Shown here one piece after another: positions 35,610 to 42,947 of a stretch of 64,000 nucleotides of DNA (position 1 is its first letter; every line of letters begins with the position of its first letter). The stretch is from positions 310,001-374,000 of the forward strand of contig JAEUUI010000006.1 in NCBI GenBank assembly GCA_016786585.1, read 5' to 3'. Position numbers and translations under genes: made by a program. The notes below the pieces were generated by a model. It did not search any database. It was given only the letters and a program-made list of their open reading frames with translations, and was not told where the DNA came from. The stretch comes from Cyclobacteriaceae bacterium. GTDB lineage: Bacteria; Bacteroidota; Bacteroidia; Cytophagales; Cyclobacteriaceae.

Positions 35610-35757
35610 AATACCAACGTCATGCTGAACGAAGTGAAGCATTCCCTGATTTGTGCACTGAATAGGATGACATCGGTCGTTTCTTACTCTGCATGACGTT
35701 AAACAATTAGGATCGTGAATCCCCTCGACAGGCTCAGAGTGACAGCAACTTGGTATT
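35610..35757. repeat. nested palindromic intergenic repeat between prenyl synthase and rnr
   Basis: Flanking 8-bp inverted repeats (AATACCAA 35610-35617, TTGGTATT 35750-35757; the right one overlaps the rnr stop codon) enclose a second inverted repeat (AACGTCATGC 35616-35625, GCATGACGTT 35691-35700). The sequences GTCATGCTGAACGAAGTGAAGC and the reverse of CTCGACAGGCTCAGAGTGAC are of a kind I recall from intergenic repeats in Bacteroidota. It may be a mobile non-autonomous element or terminator. A relative lies at 41418-41500. Confidence 0.65.
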
Positions 35758-37933
35758 ATAACGCGGCAGATGTTTCTCTCGCAAACACCAAATCCACAGT
35801 TCTCCGGTCTACGTCTGTTTTCTTGATTTTCACCCGAACCTGGTCGCCCAGCGTGTAAATCTTTCTTCGTCTGCGTCCGACAACACTGTAGCTCTTTTCG
35901 TCAAACTCGTAAAAGTCATCGTCCATATCGGCCAACCGGATCATGCCCTCGCATTTGGTTTCGATGATTTCAATAAAAATACCCCACTCGGTTACACCTG
36001 AAATGATGCCATCGTAGGTTTTGTTTTTGTCCATCATCGACATGTACTCAACCTGCTTGTATTTGATGGAAGCACGTTCCGCATCGGCAGCACGTTTTTC
36101 ACGTTCGGATGAATGCAAACACTTTTCTTCAAAGTCTTTTTTGTTCACAGATTTTCCCTTGTCGAGATAATGCTGCAATAAGCGATGCGCCATCATATCG
36201 GGATAACGCCTGATCGGTGATGTAAAATGCGAATAATGGTCGAACGCCAACCCGAAGTGGCCTTTGGCCTCTGTCGTATATTTTGCTTTCGCCATCGCGC
36301 GTACGGCCAGCGATTGTAAAACATTTTGTTCCGGCTTCCCTTCCACCTCGTCCATGAGTTTATTCAGCGAACGGGAAACGCCATTGCCTTCAACATTCAA
36401 TTTATGACCGAACTGGCGGGCAAACGTGGCGAAGTTCTGAAGTTTTTCAGGATCCGGGTTGTCGTGCGTGCGGTACACAAATGTGTTGCGCTCTTCACCC
36501 TTCTTCATGTTATAGATAAATCGTGCTACCTGCCTGTTCGCAAGCAGCATAAATTCTTCAATAAGCTTATGGGCATCTTTCCGGACTTTCGGAATAACGG
36601 CTAACGGCTTGCCTTTTTCATCGAGCTTGAATTTTACTTCAGTTGCTTCAAAGTTTACCGCTCCGTTTTTGAAACGTTCTTTTCTGAGATGATGCGCCAA
36701 CTCATTTAAAAGGTTAAGCTCATTGGCAAACGGGCCTTGTTTGGTTTCCAGAACTTCCTGCGCCCCTTCGTAACTAAACCGGTGATCGGAGTGAATAATG
36801 GTGCGGCCAAACCATTCTTTCCTGATATGGGCATGCTTATCCATTTCGAATACAGCCGAGAATGTAAACTTGTCTTCTTTCGGCCGGAGCGAACATAGCC
36901 CGTTCGACAAGCGTTCCGGAAGCATTGGAATGGTGCGATCGACCAGGTAAACCGAAGTTGCGCGGTCAAAAGCCTCTTTTTCAAGTTCTGAGTCGGGATG
37001 AACGTAATGTGTTACATCCGCAATGTGAACGCCAATCCGATAATTTCCATCCGGCAAATATTCGAACGACAAAGCATCATCAAAATCCTTGGCATCTTCC
37101 GGGTCAATCGTAAACGTAAGAATGTCGCGGAAGTCCCAGCGTTTTTTGATTTCCGCCTGCGTGAAGCCCTCATCAATTTTTTCCGATTCACGCTCTACCT
37201 TTTCCGGGAAGTTAAACGGCAACCCGAATTCGGCCATGATGGAGTGAATCTCTGCTTCATTTTCGCCAGCGCCTCCGAGCACGTTAACAATTTTTGCAAC
37301 CGGATTTTTTTCACCCGTTGCCCACTCGATTACTTCTACAACAACCTTGTCGTTGTCTTTTGCTCCGTTAATGTCCTCCGCGTTGATGTAAAAATCCTGG
37401 TGCATCTTCCGGTAATCCGGAACTACAAACGCAGCATTGCGGGAAAGCTCCACGCGACCGGCAAAGCGGGTGCGACCGCGCTTGACAATGCCTGTAACTT
37501 TACCTTCGGGATTGGCACCGCTTCGCTTCGAGAAAACCGAAACAGTGACCGTATCGCCATCTACCGCTGATCCGAGGTCGGAATTTTTGATGTAGATATC
37601 TTTCTTGTCTTCACCGATGCGTACGTACGCGAAACGCGGGTTCACATGATCAACAATGCCGGTGATGCCACCTTTTTTGGTTCCGGCAGCCTGTGCGCTG
37701 ACATAACTTCCATTAGGCAATTCTTTCAGCTTCCCGTCTTCTTCCAGTTCGTAAACCAGGAAGGTTGCCGTTTTAATGTCTTCCCGTTTTTTAAGAACGA
37801 GCTTTTTGGTGATTTGCTTGATGGAATATGCGCGGCCCGGGTTTTCTTCTAACAATTCCAGTATACCTGTGCGCAGTCGTCCGATTAAGTGTTTATCGTC
37901 TTTCGACTTTTTATCTTTTTTCTTTTTTGACAT
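35756..37933 (-). CDS. rnr: ribonuclease R
   Basis: A 725-residue 3'-5' exoribonuclease that degrades structured RNA and takes part in RNA quality control. It has a basic N-terminus (MSKKKKDKKSKDDK), cold-shock-like OB folds, the RNB catalytic domain with its conserved aspartates (TIDPEDAKDFDDALS), RRYPDMMAHRLLQHY, and a C-terminal S1 domain (ISGVTEWGIFIEI). The ATG at 37933 is preferred; the frame continues upstream into the toxin gene but shows no RNase R features there. The start is five bases from the toxin stop, so it is likely translated from the toxin-antitoxin transcript. Confidence 0.94.
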   Translation of the reverse strand: MSKKKKDKKSKDDKHLIGRLRTGILELLEENPGRAYSIKQITKKLVLKKREDIKTATFLVYELEEDGKLKELPNGSYVSAQAAGTKKGGITGIVDHVNPRFAYVRIGEDKKDIYIKNSDLGSAVDGDTVTVSVFSKRSGANPEGKVTGIVKRGRTRFAGRVELSRNAAFVVPDYRKMHQDFYINAEDINGAKDNDKVVVEVIEWATGEKNPVAKIVNVLGGAGENEAEIHSIMAEFGLPFNFPEKVERESEKIDEGFTQAEIKKRWDFRDILTFTIDPEDAKDFDDALSFEYLPDGNYRIGVHIADVTHYVHPDSELEKEAFDRATSVYLVDRTIPMLPERLSNGLCSLRPKEDKFTFSAVFEMDKHAHIRKEWFGRTIIHSDHRFSYEGAQEVLETKQGPFANELNLLNELAHHLRKERFKNGAVNFEATEVKFKLDEKGKPLAVIPKVRKDAHKLIEEFMLLANRQVARFIYNMKKGEERNTFVYRTHDNPDPEKLQNFATFARQFGHKLNVEGNGVSRSLNKLMDEVEGKPEQNVLQSLAVRAMAKAKYTTEAKGHFGLAFDHYSHFTSPIRRYPDMMAHRLLQHYLDKGKSVNKKDFEEKCLHSSEREKRAADAERASIKYKQVEYMSMMDKNKTYDGIISGVTEWGIFIEIIETKCEGMIRLADMDDDFYEFDEKSYSVVGRRRRKIYTLGDQVRVKIKKTDVDRRTVDLVFARETSAAL

Positions 37934-37938
37934 AATTT

Positions 37939-38235
37939 TTAATAAATAAGTTTTTCCGGATCCATCCGGTTGTCCCAAAACCTGAGTAACTCGATGTTCT
38001 GATTATTGATGCGATAGTACAAGCTTACCTGGCTGGTCAATACGCATCGGTGTACGGCAGGTTTTTTTGCTGAGGAAACAAAGAGCCTGGGATTGGCGCT
38101 TATCAGTTGGAGTGTTTTGTCAGTTCGTGAAATGAAACTTGTCACTTCTTGCTGTCCCCAGTGCGAGTTCAGGTATTCTAAAATATTGATATAATCGTTC
38201 TTTGCTACGGGCGACCAATAAATTGCGTAGCCCAT
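37939..38235 (-). CDS. RelE/ParE-family toxin
   Basis: A 98-residue protein of the RelE/ParE superfamily: the N-terminal strand and helix (IYWSPVAKNDYINILEYLNSHWG) and C-terminal VSLYYRINNQNIELLRFWDNR are typical of ParE-type toxins, which poison gyrase or, for RelE, cut mRNA at the ribosome. Which activity this one has is not clear. It overlaps the antitoxin gene by one base (TAATG) and is five bases from rnr. The pair is therefore a type II toxin-antitoxin module placed in front of RNase R. Confidence 0.85.
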   Translation of the reverse strand: MGYAIYWSPVAKNDYINILEYLNSHWGQQEVTSFISRTDKTLQLISANPRLFVSSAKKPAVHRCVLTSQVSLYYRINNQNIELLRFWDNRMDPEKLIY

Positions 38236-38483
38236 TAATTTTTAAATCGCTTTTTAATTTCATCAAGTACTTCTTTGTGGGGAATTCCTTGACCGTAATC
38301 CATTTGTCGTTCGGCTGCTTCAATTCCCTTTTGCAATGAGTCAGGCAAATCATTCCAAAAATCTTTCCCAGATTTTTTTGCCAGCAGATCATCAATCAAC
38401 GCGTCAAGACTTTCTAACAATTGTTGGTCATCAATCTTATCGATTTTACCCGCCAACTTCTTCCTTACTGCAATTGCATCCAT
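38235..38483 (-). CDS. antitoxin of the ParE-type module
   Basis: An 82-residue protein with an N-terminal helical domain (MDAIAVRKKLAGKIDKID; LLESLDALIDDLLAKKSG) and a C-terminal part typical of antitoxins that wrap around ParE toxins (FWNDLPDSLQKGIEAAERQM; GIPHKEVLDEIKKRF). The start codon at 38483 sits in a perfect palindrome CATACGTATG, a possible autorepression site. No recognised DNA-binding fold by eye. It overlaps the toxin by one base and starts 23 bases after the preceding exonuclease gene. Confidence 0.8.
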   Translation of the reverse strand: MDAIAVRKKLAGKIDKIDDQQLLESLDALIDDLLAKKSGKDFWNDLPDSLQKGIEAAERQMDYGQGIPHKEVLDEIKKRFKN

Positions 38484-38499
38484 ACGTATGTTAAAGATA
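38481..38499 (-). promoter_or_regulatory. possible promoter and operator of the toxin-antitoxin genes
   Basis: A 10-bp perfect palindrome CATACGTATG (38481-38490) includes the antitoxin start codon. Upstream, on the minus strand, TATCTTTA (38499 to 38492) matches TAnnTTTG except the last base and lies eight bases before the start. Antitoxin complexes usually bind such sites. Confidence 0.45.
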
Positions 38500-38506
38500 G
38501 CAAAAT

Positions 38507-39223
38507 CTACGCTGTAATGATGTTTCTGGTTTCCATCATCGGCAGGCCTTTCAGTCTCAGGTAAAGCTGCGTAAGCACTACGACATCGCTTACGCAATAA
38601 TTTTTGATTTTATCCAGATTCTTTTCCTTGTAATACACGTGATTAACCTGGCTTCCGTCCATATCGCTTTTGCTGGAGGGAACATTGAAGATGGCGGCCA
38701 GCAGATCGAGGGAGGTGAAATTCTTATAGTCGCCAAATTTCCACATTTCCATGGTATCCAGGTGTGGAGTTTCCCATGGCTTGCGTCCGGAAAGGTTTAA
38801 CGCAATCGGCAACGGAATGTTCTGCACCAGCATTCTCCGGCTCAGGAAAGGGAAATCAAACTCCTTGCCATTATGCGCACACAGCCTCACGGATGAAGAA
38901 TCAATCTTCTCGAGCATTTCTTTAAATGTAAGCAGCATCGCGCGCTCATTATGGCCGCAATAGGCTTTTGTTTTTAATCCCAACTCGCCCGATTCAGTTT
39001 CGTACAACATCCCAACGCCAATGCACACGATCTTTCCGAACTCCGCATAAATTCCCGAACGCAGGTAAAACAACTCTTCATCGGTTGAGTTTTCTTCACG
39101 CTTCAGGAAAGCAGCCTTCCGCGCCCATTGTGTTTTCAGACGCTCGTCAAGTGTATGGTATTGATCGGTACAACCAACGGTTTCGATATCCAGGAAAACA
39201 ATGTCGCGAAGTTCAGGGAGCAT
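38507..39223 (-). CDS. PolB-like 3'-5' exonuclease (ribonuclease H-like fold)
   Basis: A 238-residue protein of the 3'-5' exonuclease family related to PolB-type proofreading domains (PF10108-like). The DxE motif is in FLDIETVGCTD (about 11-21), HNGKEFDFPFLSRR gives the second acidic site, and YCVSDVVVLTQLYLRL carries the final YxxxD-type aspartate. It acts on nucleic acid, probably DNA, in repair or turnover. The ATG at 39223 was chosen because the upstream extension (MLSKYDTTC...) lacks conservation features. It precedes the toxin-antitoxin-rnr genes with 23 bases gap. Confidence 0.85.
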   Translation of the reverse strand: MLPELRDIVFLDIETVGCTDQYHTLDERLKTQWARKAAFLKREENSTDEELFYLRSGIYAEFGKIVCIGVGMLYETESGELGLKTKAYCGHNERAMLLTFKEMLEKIDSSSVRLCAHNGKEFDFPFLSRRMLVQNIPLPIALNLSGRKPWETPHLDTMEMWKFGDYKNFTSLDLLAAIFNVPSSKSDMDGSQVNHVYYKEKNLDKIKNYCVSDVVVLTQLYLRLKGLPMMETRNIITA

Positions 39224-39234
39224 ACTAAAAAAAT

Positions 39235-39247
39235 TTACCGAAGGTAA
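39235..39247. promoter_or_regulatory. 13-bp palindrome upstream of the PolB-like exonuclease gene
   Basis: TTACCGAAGGTAA has 5-bp perfect arms around GAA and lies 11 bases upstream of the start codon. It could be a regulator site. Nothing more supports it. Confidence 0.25.
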
Positions 39248-39301
39248 CGATTTGAAAAGACAAGTCGTGTCATACTTCGACAGCAAGGATGGCAGCTGTT
39301 C

Positions 39302-40021
39302 TTATTGTGAAAAATTCATTTTAAAAAGTTCAGCCAACTTTTCTTTCATCACGTTTTTAACCTCGGTCATATCAACGGCCCTTCGCAACTCCTTCTGCAT
39401 GGAAGTAACCGATTTATCCTGGATGCCGCACGGAACCATTTTGTCAAAGTACGACAAGTCGGTGTTCACGTTAAGTGCAAAGCCGTGAAGCGTTACCCAG
39501 CGACTGGTTTTAACGCCCATCGCACAAATTTTTCGCGCTCGCTTGGGATCGTCAACGTCCAGCCAAACTCCGGTTAAGCCTTTGATTCTGCCAGCGATGA
39601 TACTAAACTCAGCCAGTGTTTGAATCACAGCTTCTTCCAGTAATCTCATATACTGGTGAATGTCCGTAAAGAAATTTTCCAGATCCAAAATCGGGTACCC
39701 AACGAGTTGTCCCGGTCCGTGATAGGTTATGTCACCTCCGCGGTTGATGTGAAAGTAAGTCGCGCCTATAGCAGGCAACTCTTCTTTCTCAATCAGCAGG
39801 TTTTCTTCGTTACCGCTTTTACCCAGGGTATAAACGTGCGGGTGTTCGCAGAACAGCAGGTAATTATCGGTCAATCGTTGGTCAGCTTCTGTTGCTGTAC
39901 GATTGGCAGATTTGATTTCTAAAATCGAATTGAAAAGACTGGTTTGATAATCCCAGGCCTTTTGATATTCGATTAGGCCCAGATCAGAAAATTTTGTTTG
40001 ATGGTTCAGGATTGCGTTCAC
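39302..40021 (-). CDS. lipB: LipB, lipoyl(octanoyl) transferase
   Basis: A 239-residue enzyme that moves octanoate from acyl carrier protein to lipoyl domains, the first step of lipoate cofactor attachment. Motifs: RGGDITYHGPGQLVGYPIL (octanoyl/ACP site; RGGDITYHGPGQ), CAMGVKTSRWVTLHGFALN (with the catalytic Lys), and the catalytic Cys in MVPCGI. It uses a GTG start overlapping the PGI/PMI stop by four bases (GTGA), pointing to translational coupling. LipA is not in this window. Confidence 0.93.
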   Translation of the reverse strand: MNAILNHQTKFSDLGLIEYQKAWDYQTSLFNSILEIKSANRTATEADQRLTDNYLLFCEHPHVYTLGKSGNEENLLIEKEELPAIGATYFHINRGGDITYHGPGQLVGYPILDLENFFTDIHQYMRLLEEAVIQTLAEFSIIAGRIKGLTGVWLDVDDPKRARKICAMGVKTSRWVTLHGFALNVNTDLSYFDKMVPCGIQDKSVTSMQKELRRAVDMTEVKNVMKEKLAELFKMNFSQ

Positions 40022-41025
40022 CTGTTTTTTTCCAGCTCGGATTTTAAATAATCCACAACTTCGATTGGATCGGCCTCTACGCCATTTTCCTTGGCGAGAT
40101 AAAATGAAATCCAGTCGGTTAAGTGGATAAGGTAGTAGTATTGTTCAAGCAGTGAGGCGCCTTCGCCCACGATGTCGATAATACTGTTTGATTTCTTTTC
40201 AAAGATATCCCGGCAAATGTCCATGCGCTTTTCAACGCGTTCATGGTCGTGATCGGAATACAGGTATATAACCTGAAGCATCGGTAAAAGGTTCTCCGGG
40301 AACCGCCAGCCGGTAAGTTCGTTGTGGTTCATTTCGGGGAACACGTTCACGTGTGCGAGCTGTTTCGAGTTTTCGTTCAGCTGTTGCTGGAAGCGTGTAG
40401 CCATAGCCTGAAGGCGGCTGTCGCAGTAAATCACGGGCAACTTGCCCTTTAATTTGCGGGCGATGATTTCTGCTTCTGTTTCGATCGCCTTTTCGCTGCG
40501 ATCGAGATATTCCATCGCGTTTTCTGTCTCTTTGATAAACGCGGCACCGATGAGGTTTGTGTGATATAGCAAGGATAGTAACGACACCATGTTATACCCC
40601 AGCATGGCACGCGGACTTGCCCAGCCCAACGGCAACTGGATATAGAACAGGTTATACTCACGTGCAATGTCCAGAATCTTCCCGCCTGAAGCGATTACAA
40701 TGCAATGTGCCCGTTTAAGCAAAGCTTTATTGAGCGCAGCGATTGTCTCTTCGGTATTGCCACTGTAGGAGCTTGCGATAAATAAAGTATGCGGACTAAC
40801 AAATTGCGGAATCGTATAACTCTTGCAAACCGTAATCGGTATTGGAATTCTTCCCCACGTTAACGACTCAACCAAGTTGGCACTGATACCCGAGCCGCCC
40901 ATTCCGGCAATCACCACGTTACGGATGTCACTTCCTGGACGCATCAGATCGAGCGACTGACCGATCTTTAATGCATCGCCCAACTGGCGTGTAAAACTTT
41001 CAATTGACTTCTTTGTAACAGACAT
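40018..41025 (-). CDS. bifunctional phosphoglucose/phosphomannose isomerase
   Basis: A 335-residue SIS-domain enzyme of the PGI/PMI type (PF10432-like), which isomerises glucose 6-phosphate and mannose 6-phosphate to fructose 6-phosphate. Conserved features: VVIAGMGGSGISANLVE (glycine-rich), ASSYSGNTEETIAA (sugar-phosphate binding), and FPEMNHNELTGWRFPE (catalytic region with Glu and His). It is the first gene of a short operon with lipB. It is divergent from yraN. Confidence 0.92.
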   Translation of the reverse strand: MSVTKKSIESFTRQLGDALKIGQSLDLMRPGSDIRNVVIAGMGGSGISANLVESLTWGRIPIPITVCKSYTIPQFVSPHTLFIASSYSGNTEETIAALNKALLKRAHCIVIASGGKILDIAREYNLFYIQLPLGWASPRAMLGYNMVSLLSLLYHTNLIGAAFIKETENAMEYLDRSEKAIETEAEIIARKLKGKLPVIYCDSRLQAMATRFQQQLNENSKQLAHVNVFPEMNHNELTGWRFPENLLPMLQVIYLYSDHDHERVEKRMDICRDIFEKKSNSIIDIVGEGASLLEQYYYLIHLTDWISFYLAKENGVEADPIEVVDYLKSELEKNR

Positions 41026-41066
41026 GATGCAAATTTACGATTTTAGAAATATGATTTCCCCACACT

Positions 41067-41417
41067 ATGAATGATAGAGCTAAAACCGGTAAAGCAGGTG
41101 AAGAAAGTGCTGCAGCGTATTTGAAAAGCAAAGGTTATGAAGTACTGATTCGTAATTATCGGTACAAACATGCCGAGATCGACCTGATTGTGCGAAAGGG
41201 TTCATTCATTGTTTTTGTAGAGGTAAAAACGAGAAGCTATTCGTTTTACGGAGAGCCTGAAGCATTTGTTGATTCACGCAAAGCAGCTACCGTGATTCGT
41301 GCAGCCGAGCAGTATACATTCGAAAATAAGTATGAAGGAAATATCCGGTTTGATATTGTTTCGGTGAAAACAGGAATAAATCCGGAGATCGTCCACTTTG
41401 AAGACGCGTTTTACTGA
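41067..41417 (+). CDS. YraN/UPF0102-family protein
   Basis: A 116-residue protein with an endonuclease-like fold: GKAGEESAAAYLKSKGYEVL, HAEIDLIVRKGSFIVFVEVKTR (the ID-x-EVK type active-site motif of PD-(D/E)XK enzymes). Function is unproven; homologues are linked to recombination or Holliday junction processing by fold. It is a single gene between divergent PGI/PMI and a downstream repeat element. Confidence 0.85.
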   Translation: MNDRAKTGKAGEESAAAYLKSKGYEVLIRNYRYKHAEIDLIVRKGSFIVFVEVKTRSYSFYGEPEAFVDSRKAATVIRAAEQYTFENKYEGNIRFDIVSVKTGINPEIVHFEDAFY

Positions 41418-41500
41418 TCGTCATTCTGAGCGACAGCGAAGAATCTTATATTTCAGTGCTTCCGCTGGGATGCTTCGGTCATACTCCCTATGCACTGTAA
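41418..41500. repeat. degenerate relative of the intergenic palindromic repeat
   Basis: After the yraN stop, GTCATTCTGAGCGACAGCGA and, later, GGGATGCTTCGGTCAT are degenerate inverted copies like those of the 35610-35757 element. CAGTGC (41454-41459) pairs with GCACTG (41492-41497). It lies in the only gene-free gap between two convergent genes and may act as a transcription barrier. Confidence 0.55.
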
Positions 41501-41504
41501 AGAT

Positions 41505-42326
41505 CTATTTCACCATTTTATTATTGCGGTAAACCTCTTTGCCTTTTTCGTTCCATTCAGTTTTAACGTACGGCATCAGGTCTTTATCGAAGGGATCTTT
41601 TGAAAATGTAACGAGCTTCTTTCTTTTCCCGTTAGGATAGTACTCAACCCAACTTCCTACCTTGCGACCCCACTTGTATTCACCGGTTACAGCAATCAAA
41701 CCGTTTTCGTGGAACATGTAATAGAATCCTTCTTTCTCACCAAACTCAATAGGCGTTATCTCTTTTACTTTTTTCCGCTCCATTGGATCATAGTATGTTA
41801 CCTGCGATTCTTTCGGCCAGCCGCGAAAGTACAGGGCCTTGTCGGTGAGCGTGCTGTCTTGCTTGTAGGTCATCCAGCGGCCGTGCTTGGTACCCTTGTA
41901 AAAGATACCTGACTCCAGGATTACTTCGTTCATCACACGTTTATACGGCCCGTGAAGCAAAACACCCTTTTTAGGATCGAACTTACTTGTACGGATTACT
42001 TCTCTTCTTGCGTAGTCGTAATAGTAGATGTCGCGAACGAAAGTTTTCGGAAGCTCAGGCTTTTTCAGATAGTAGAAAAGCTCATACGTAACGCGATTAC
42101 CTGACCCCCTGCGGGAAAAACCCTTTTTGGTTTTTACGCCATAGAAAACCTTTTTCTTAACCTTCTTCTTTTTCGGGGCTTCTTCGGTCTTTTCTTCCTT
42201 CAGAAAATCGAGATTCACAGGTGTATCCACCGTGAAGCGCTGATCTTCCGGCTCAGTTTCCTGCGCCATTAGGGCAATTTGGTTAGATAGGATCGAAATA
42301 ACCGCAAAACAAAGCCACCTATGCAT
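41505..42326 (-). CDS. MORN-repeat variant (YwqK-like) secreted protein
   Basis: About 273 residues from the ATG at 42326, which gives a signal peptide (MHRWLCFAVISILSNQIALMAQ); ATG 42350 would add eight residues. A lysine-rich stretch (about 41-55, EEAPKKKKVKKKV) follows, then several MORN/YwqK-type repeats: GPYKRVMNEVILESGIFYKG, YMFHENGLIAVTGEYKWG, WVEYYPNGKRKKLVTF. Such repeats often are annotated as toxin-antitoxin YwqK antitoxins because of a domain name; there is no toxin nearby. It is probably an exported or surface protein of unknown role. Confidence 0.75.
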   Translation of the reverse strand: MHRWLCFAVISILSNQIALMAQETEPEDQRFTVDTPVNLDFLKEEKTEEAPKKKKVKKKVFYGVKTKKGFSRRGSGNRVTYELFYYLKKPELPKTFVRDIYYYDYARREVIRTSKFDPKKGVLLHGPYKRVMNEVILESGIFYKGTKHGRWMTYKQDSTLTDKALYFRGWPKESQVTYYDPMERKKVKEITPIEFGEKEGFYYMFHENGLIAVTGEYKWGRKVGSWVEYYPNGKRKKLVTFSKDPFDKDLMPYVKTEWNEKGKEVYRNNKMVK

Positions 42327-42380
42327 ACTTGTTAAACGGTCAAAAAACATTGTTGTTTTGTCCGACAAAAAAAATCTAAT

Positions 42381-42426
42381 GAAGAAATAAGCAGCCCAAC
42401 TTCATAAGATACGCGTTGAGCTGCTT
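42381..42426 (-). terminator. terminator after the Cys-rich gene
   Basis: Stem AAGCAGC (42389-42395) with GCTGCTT (42420-42426), extended by CAAC/GTTG across mismatches, followed on the minus strand by TATTTCTTC. It lies between the Cys-rich gene and the MORN-type gene. Confidence 0.6.
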
Positions 42427-42437
42427 GCTTTTAGAGA

Positions 42438-42890
42438 TTAGGAAGGATCCTCTGCCGTAGCAAGGCAAATTATCCAATTGTTGAAAGCTGTATCTAAACA
42501 ATTATAATATTGCTGGGTTCTTGGGCAACAATAAGGATTCCAAGTATCACATAGGCTCACAGTAAGAAGATATGTTAAATCACAATCCTGAGTTGTATGA
42601 GTGACGAGAGAAATAACTGGCAAATGTCCACTTTTTGTGATTCCCGGAAATTTTGATTCAAGCACAGAAAGCTTACTTGCTAAATCTTCAAGGCGACATT
42701 TTAATTCTCCATTAGATTTCAGTTCATAAAGTTGCGTTGCTGTGAACTGGCTAGCCCAATGCTCCAATTCGATGCTTTCGTCATAAACAGCCACAAATGT
42801 ATTATCACCACAAAGATCCTCTGAAAGATCCCTAGCATTTAACTGTAAGCCAATGAAACTCACAGCCAAAAAGAACAAGATTTTTTTCAT
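42438..42890 (-). CDS. small secreted cysteine-rich protein, unknown function
   Basis: A 150-residue protein with a signal peptide (MKKILFFLAVSFIGLQLNARD). The mature part has eight cysteines, including adjacent Cys-Cys (NPYCCPRTQQYYNCLDTAFNN), enough for up to four disulfides, suggesting a stable extracellular domain. By eye the coding sequence is more AT-rich than its neighbours, so recent acquisition is possible. It is flanked by a terminator and htpG. I recognise no family. Confidence 0.6.
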   Translation of the reverse strand: MKKILFFLAVSFIGLQLNARDLSEDLCGDNTFVAVYDESIELEHWASQFTATQLYELKSNGELKCRLEDLASKLSVLESKFPGITKSGHLPVISLVTHTTQDCDLTYLLTVSLCDTWNPYCCPRTQQYYNCLDTAFNNWIICLATAEDPS

Positions 42891-42947
42891 AAGTTAGATT
42901 TAAAAGTTAGTGTAATTAAATTTACTAAAAAAATCTAACTGCTACTG

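Noticed and set aside
36998-37570. 190-codon open frame on the plus strand
   Set aside because: Antisense to rnr, with a clear RNase R frame on the other strand.
41505-42326. YwqK-family antitoxin label
   Set aside because: The name comes from a domain model; no toxin is adjacent and the repeats are MORN-like.
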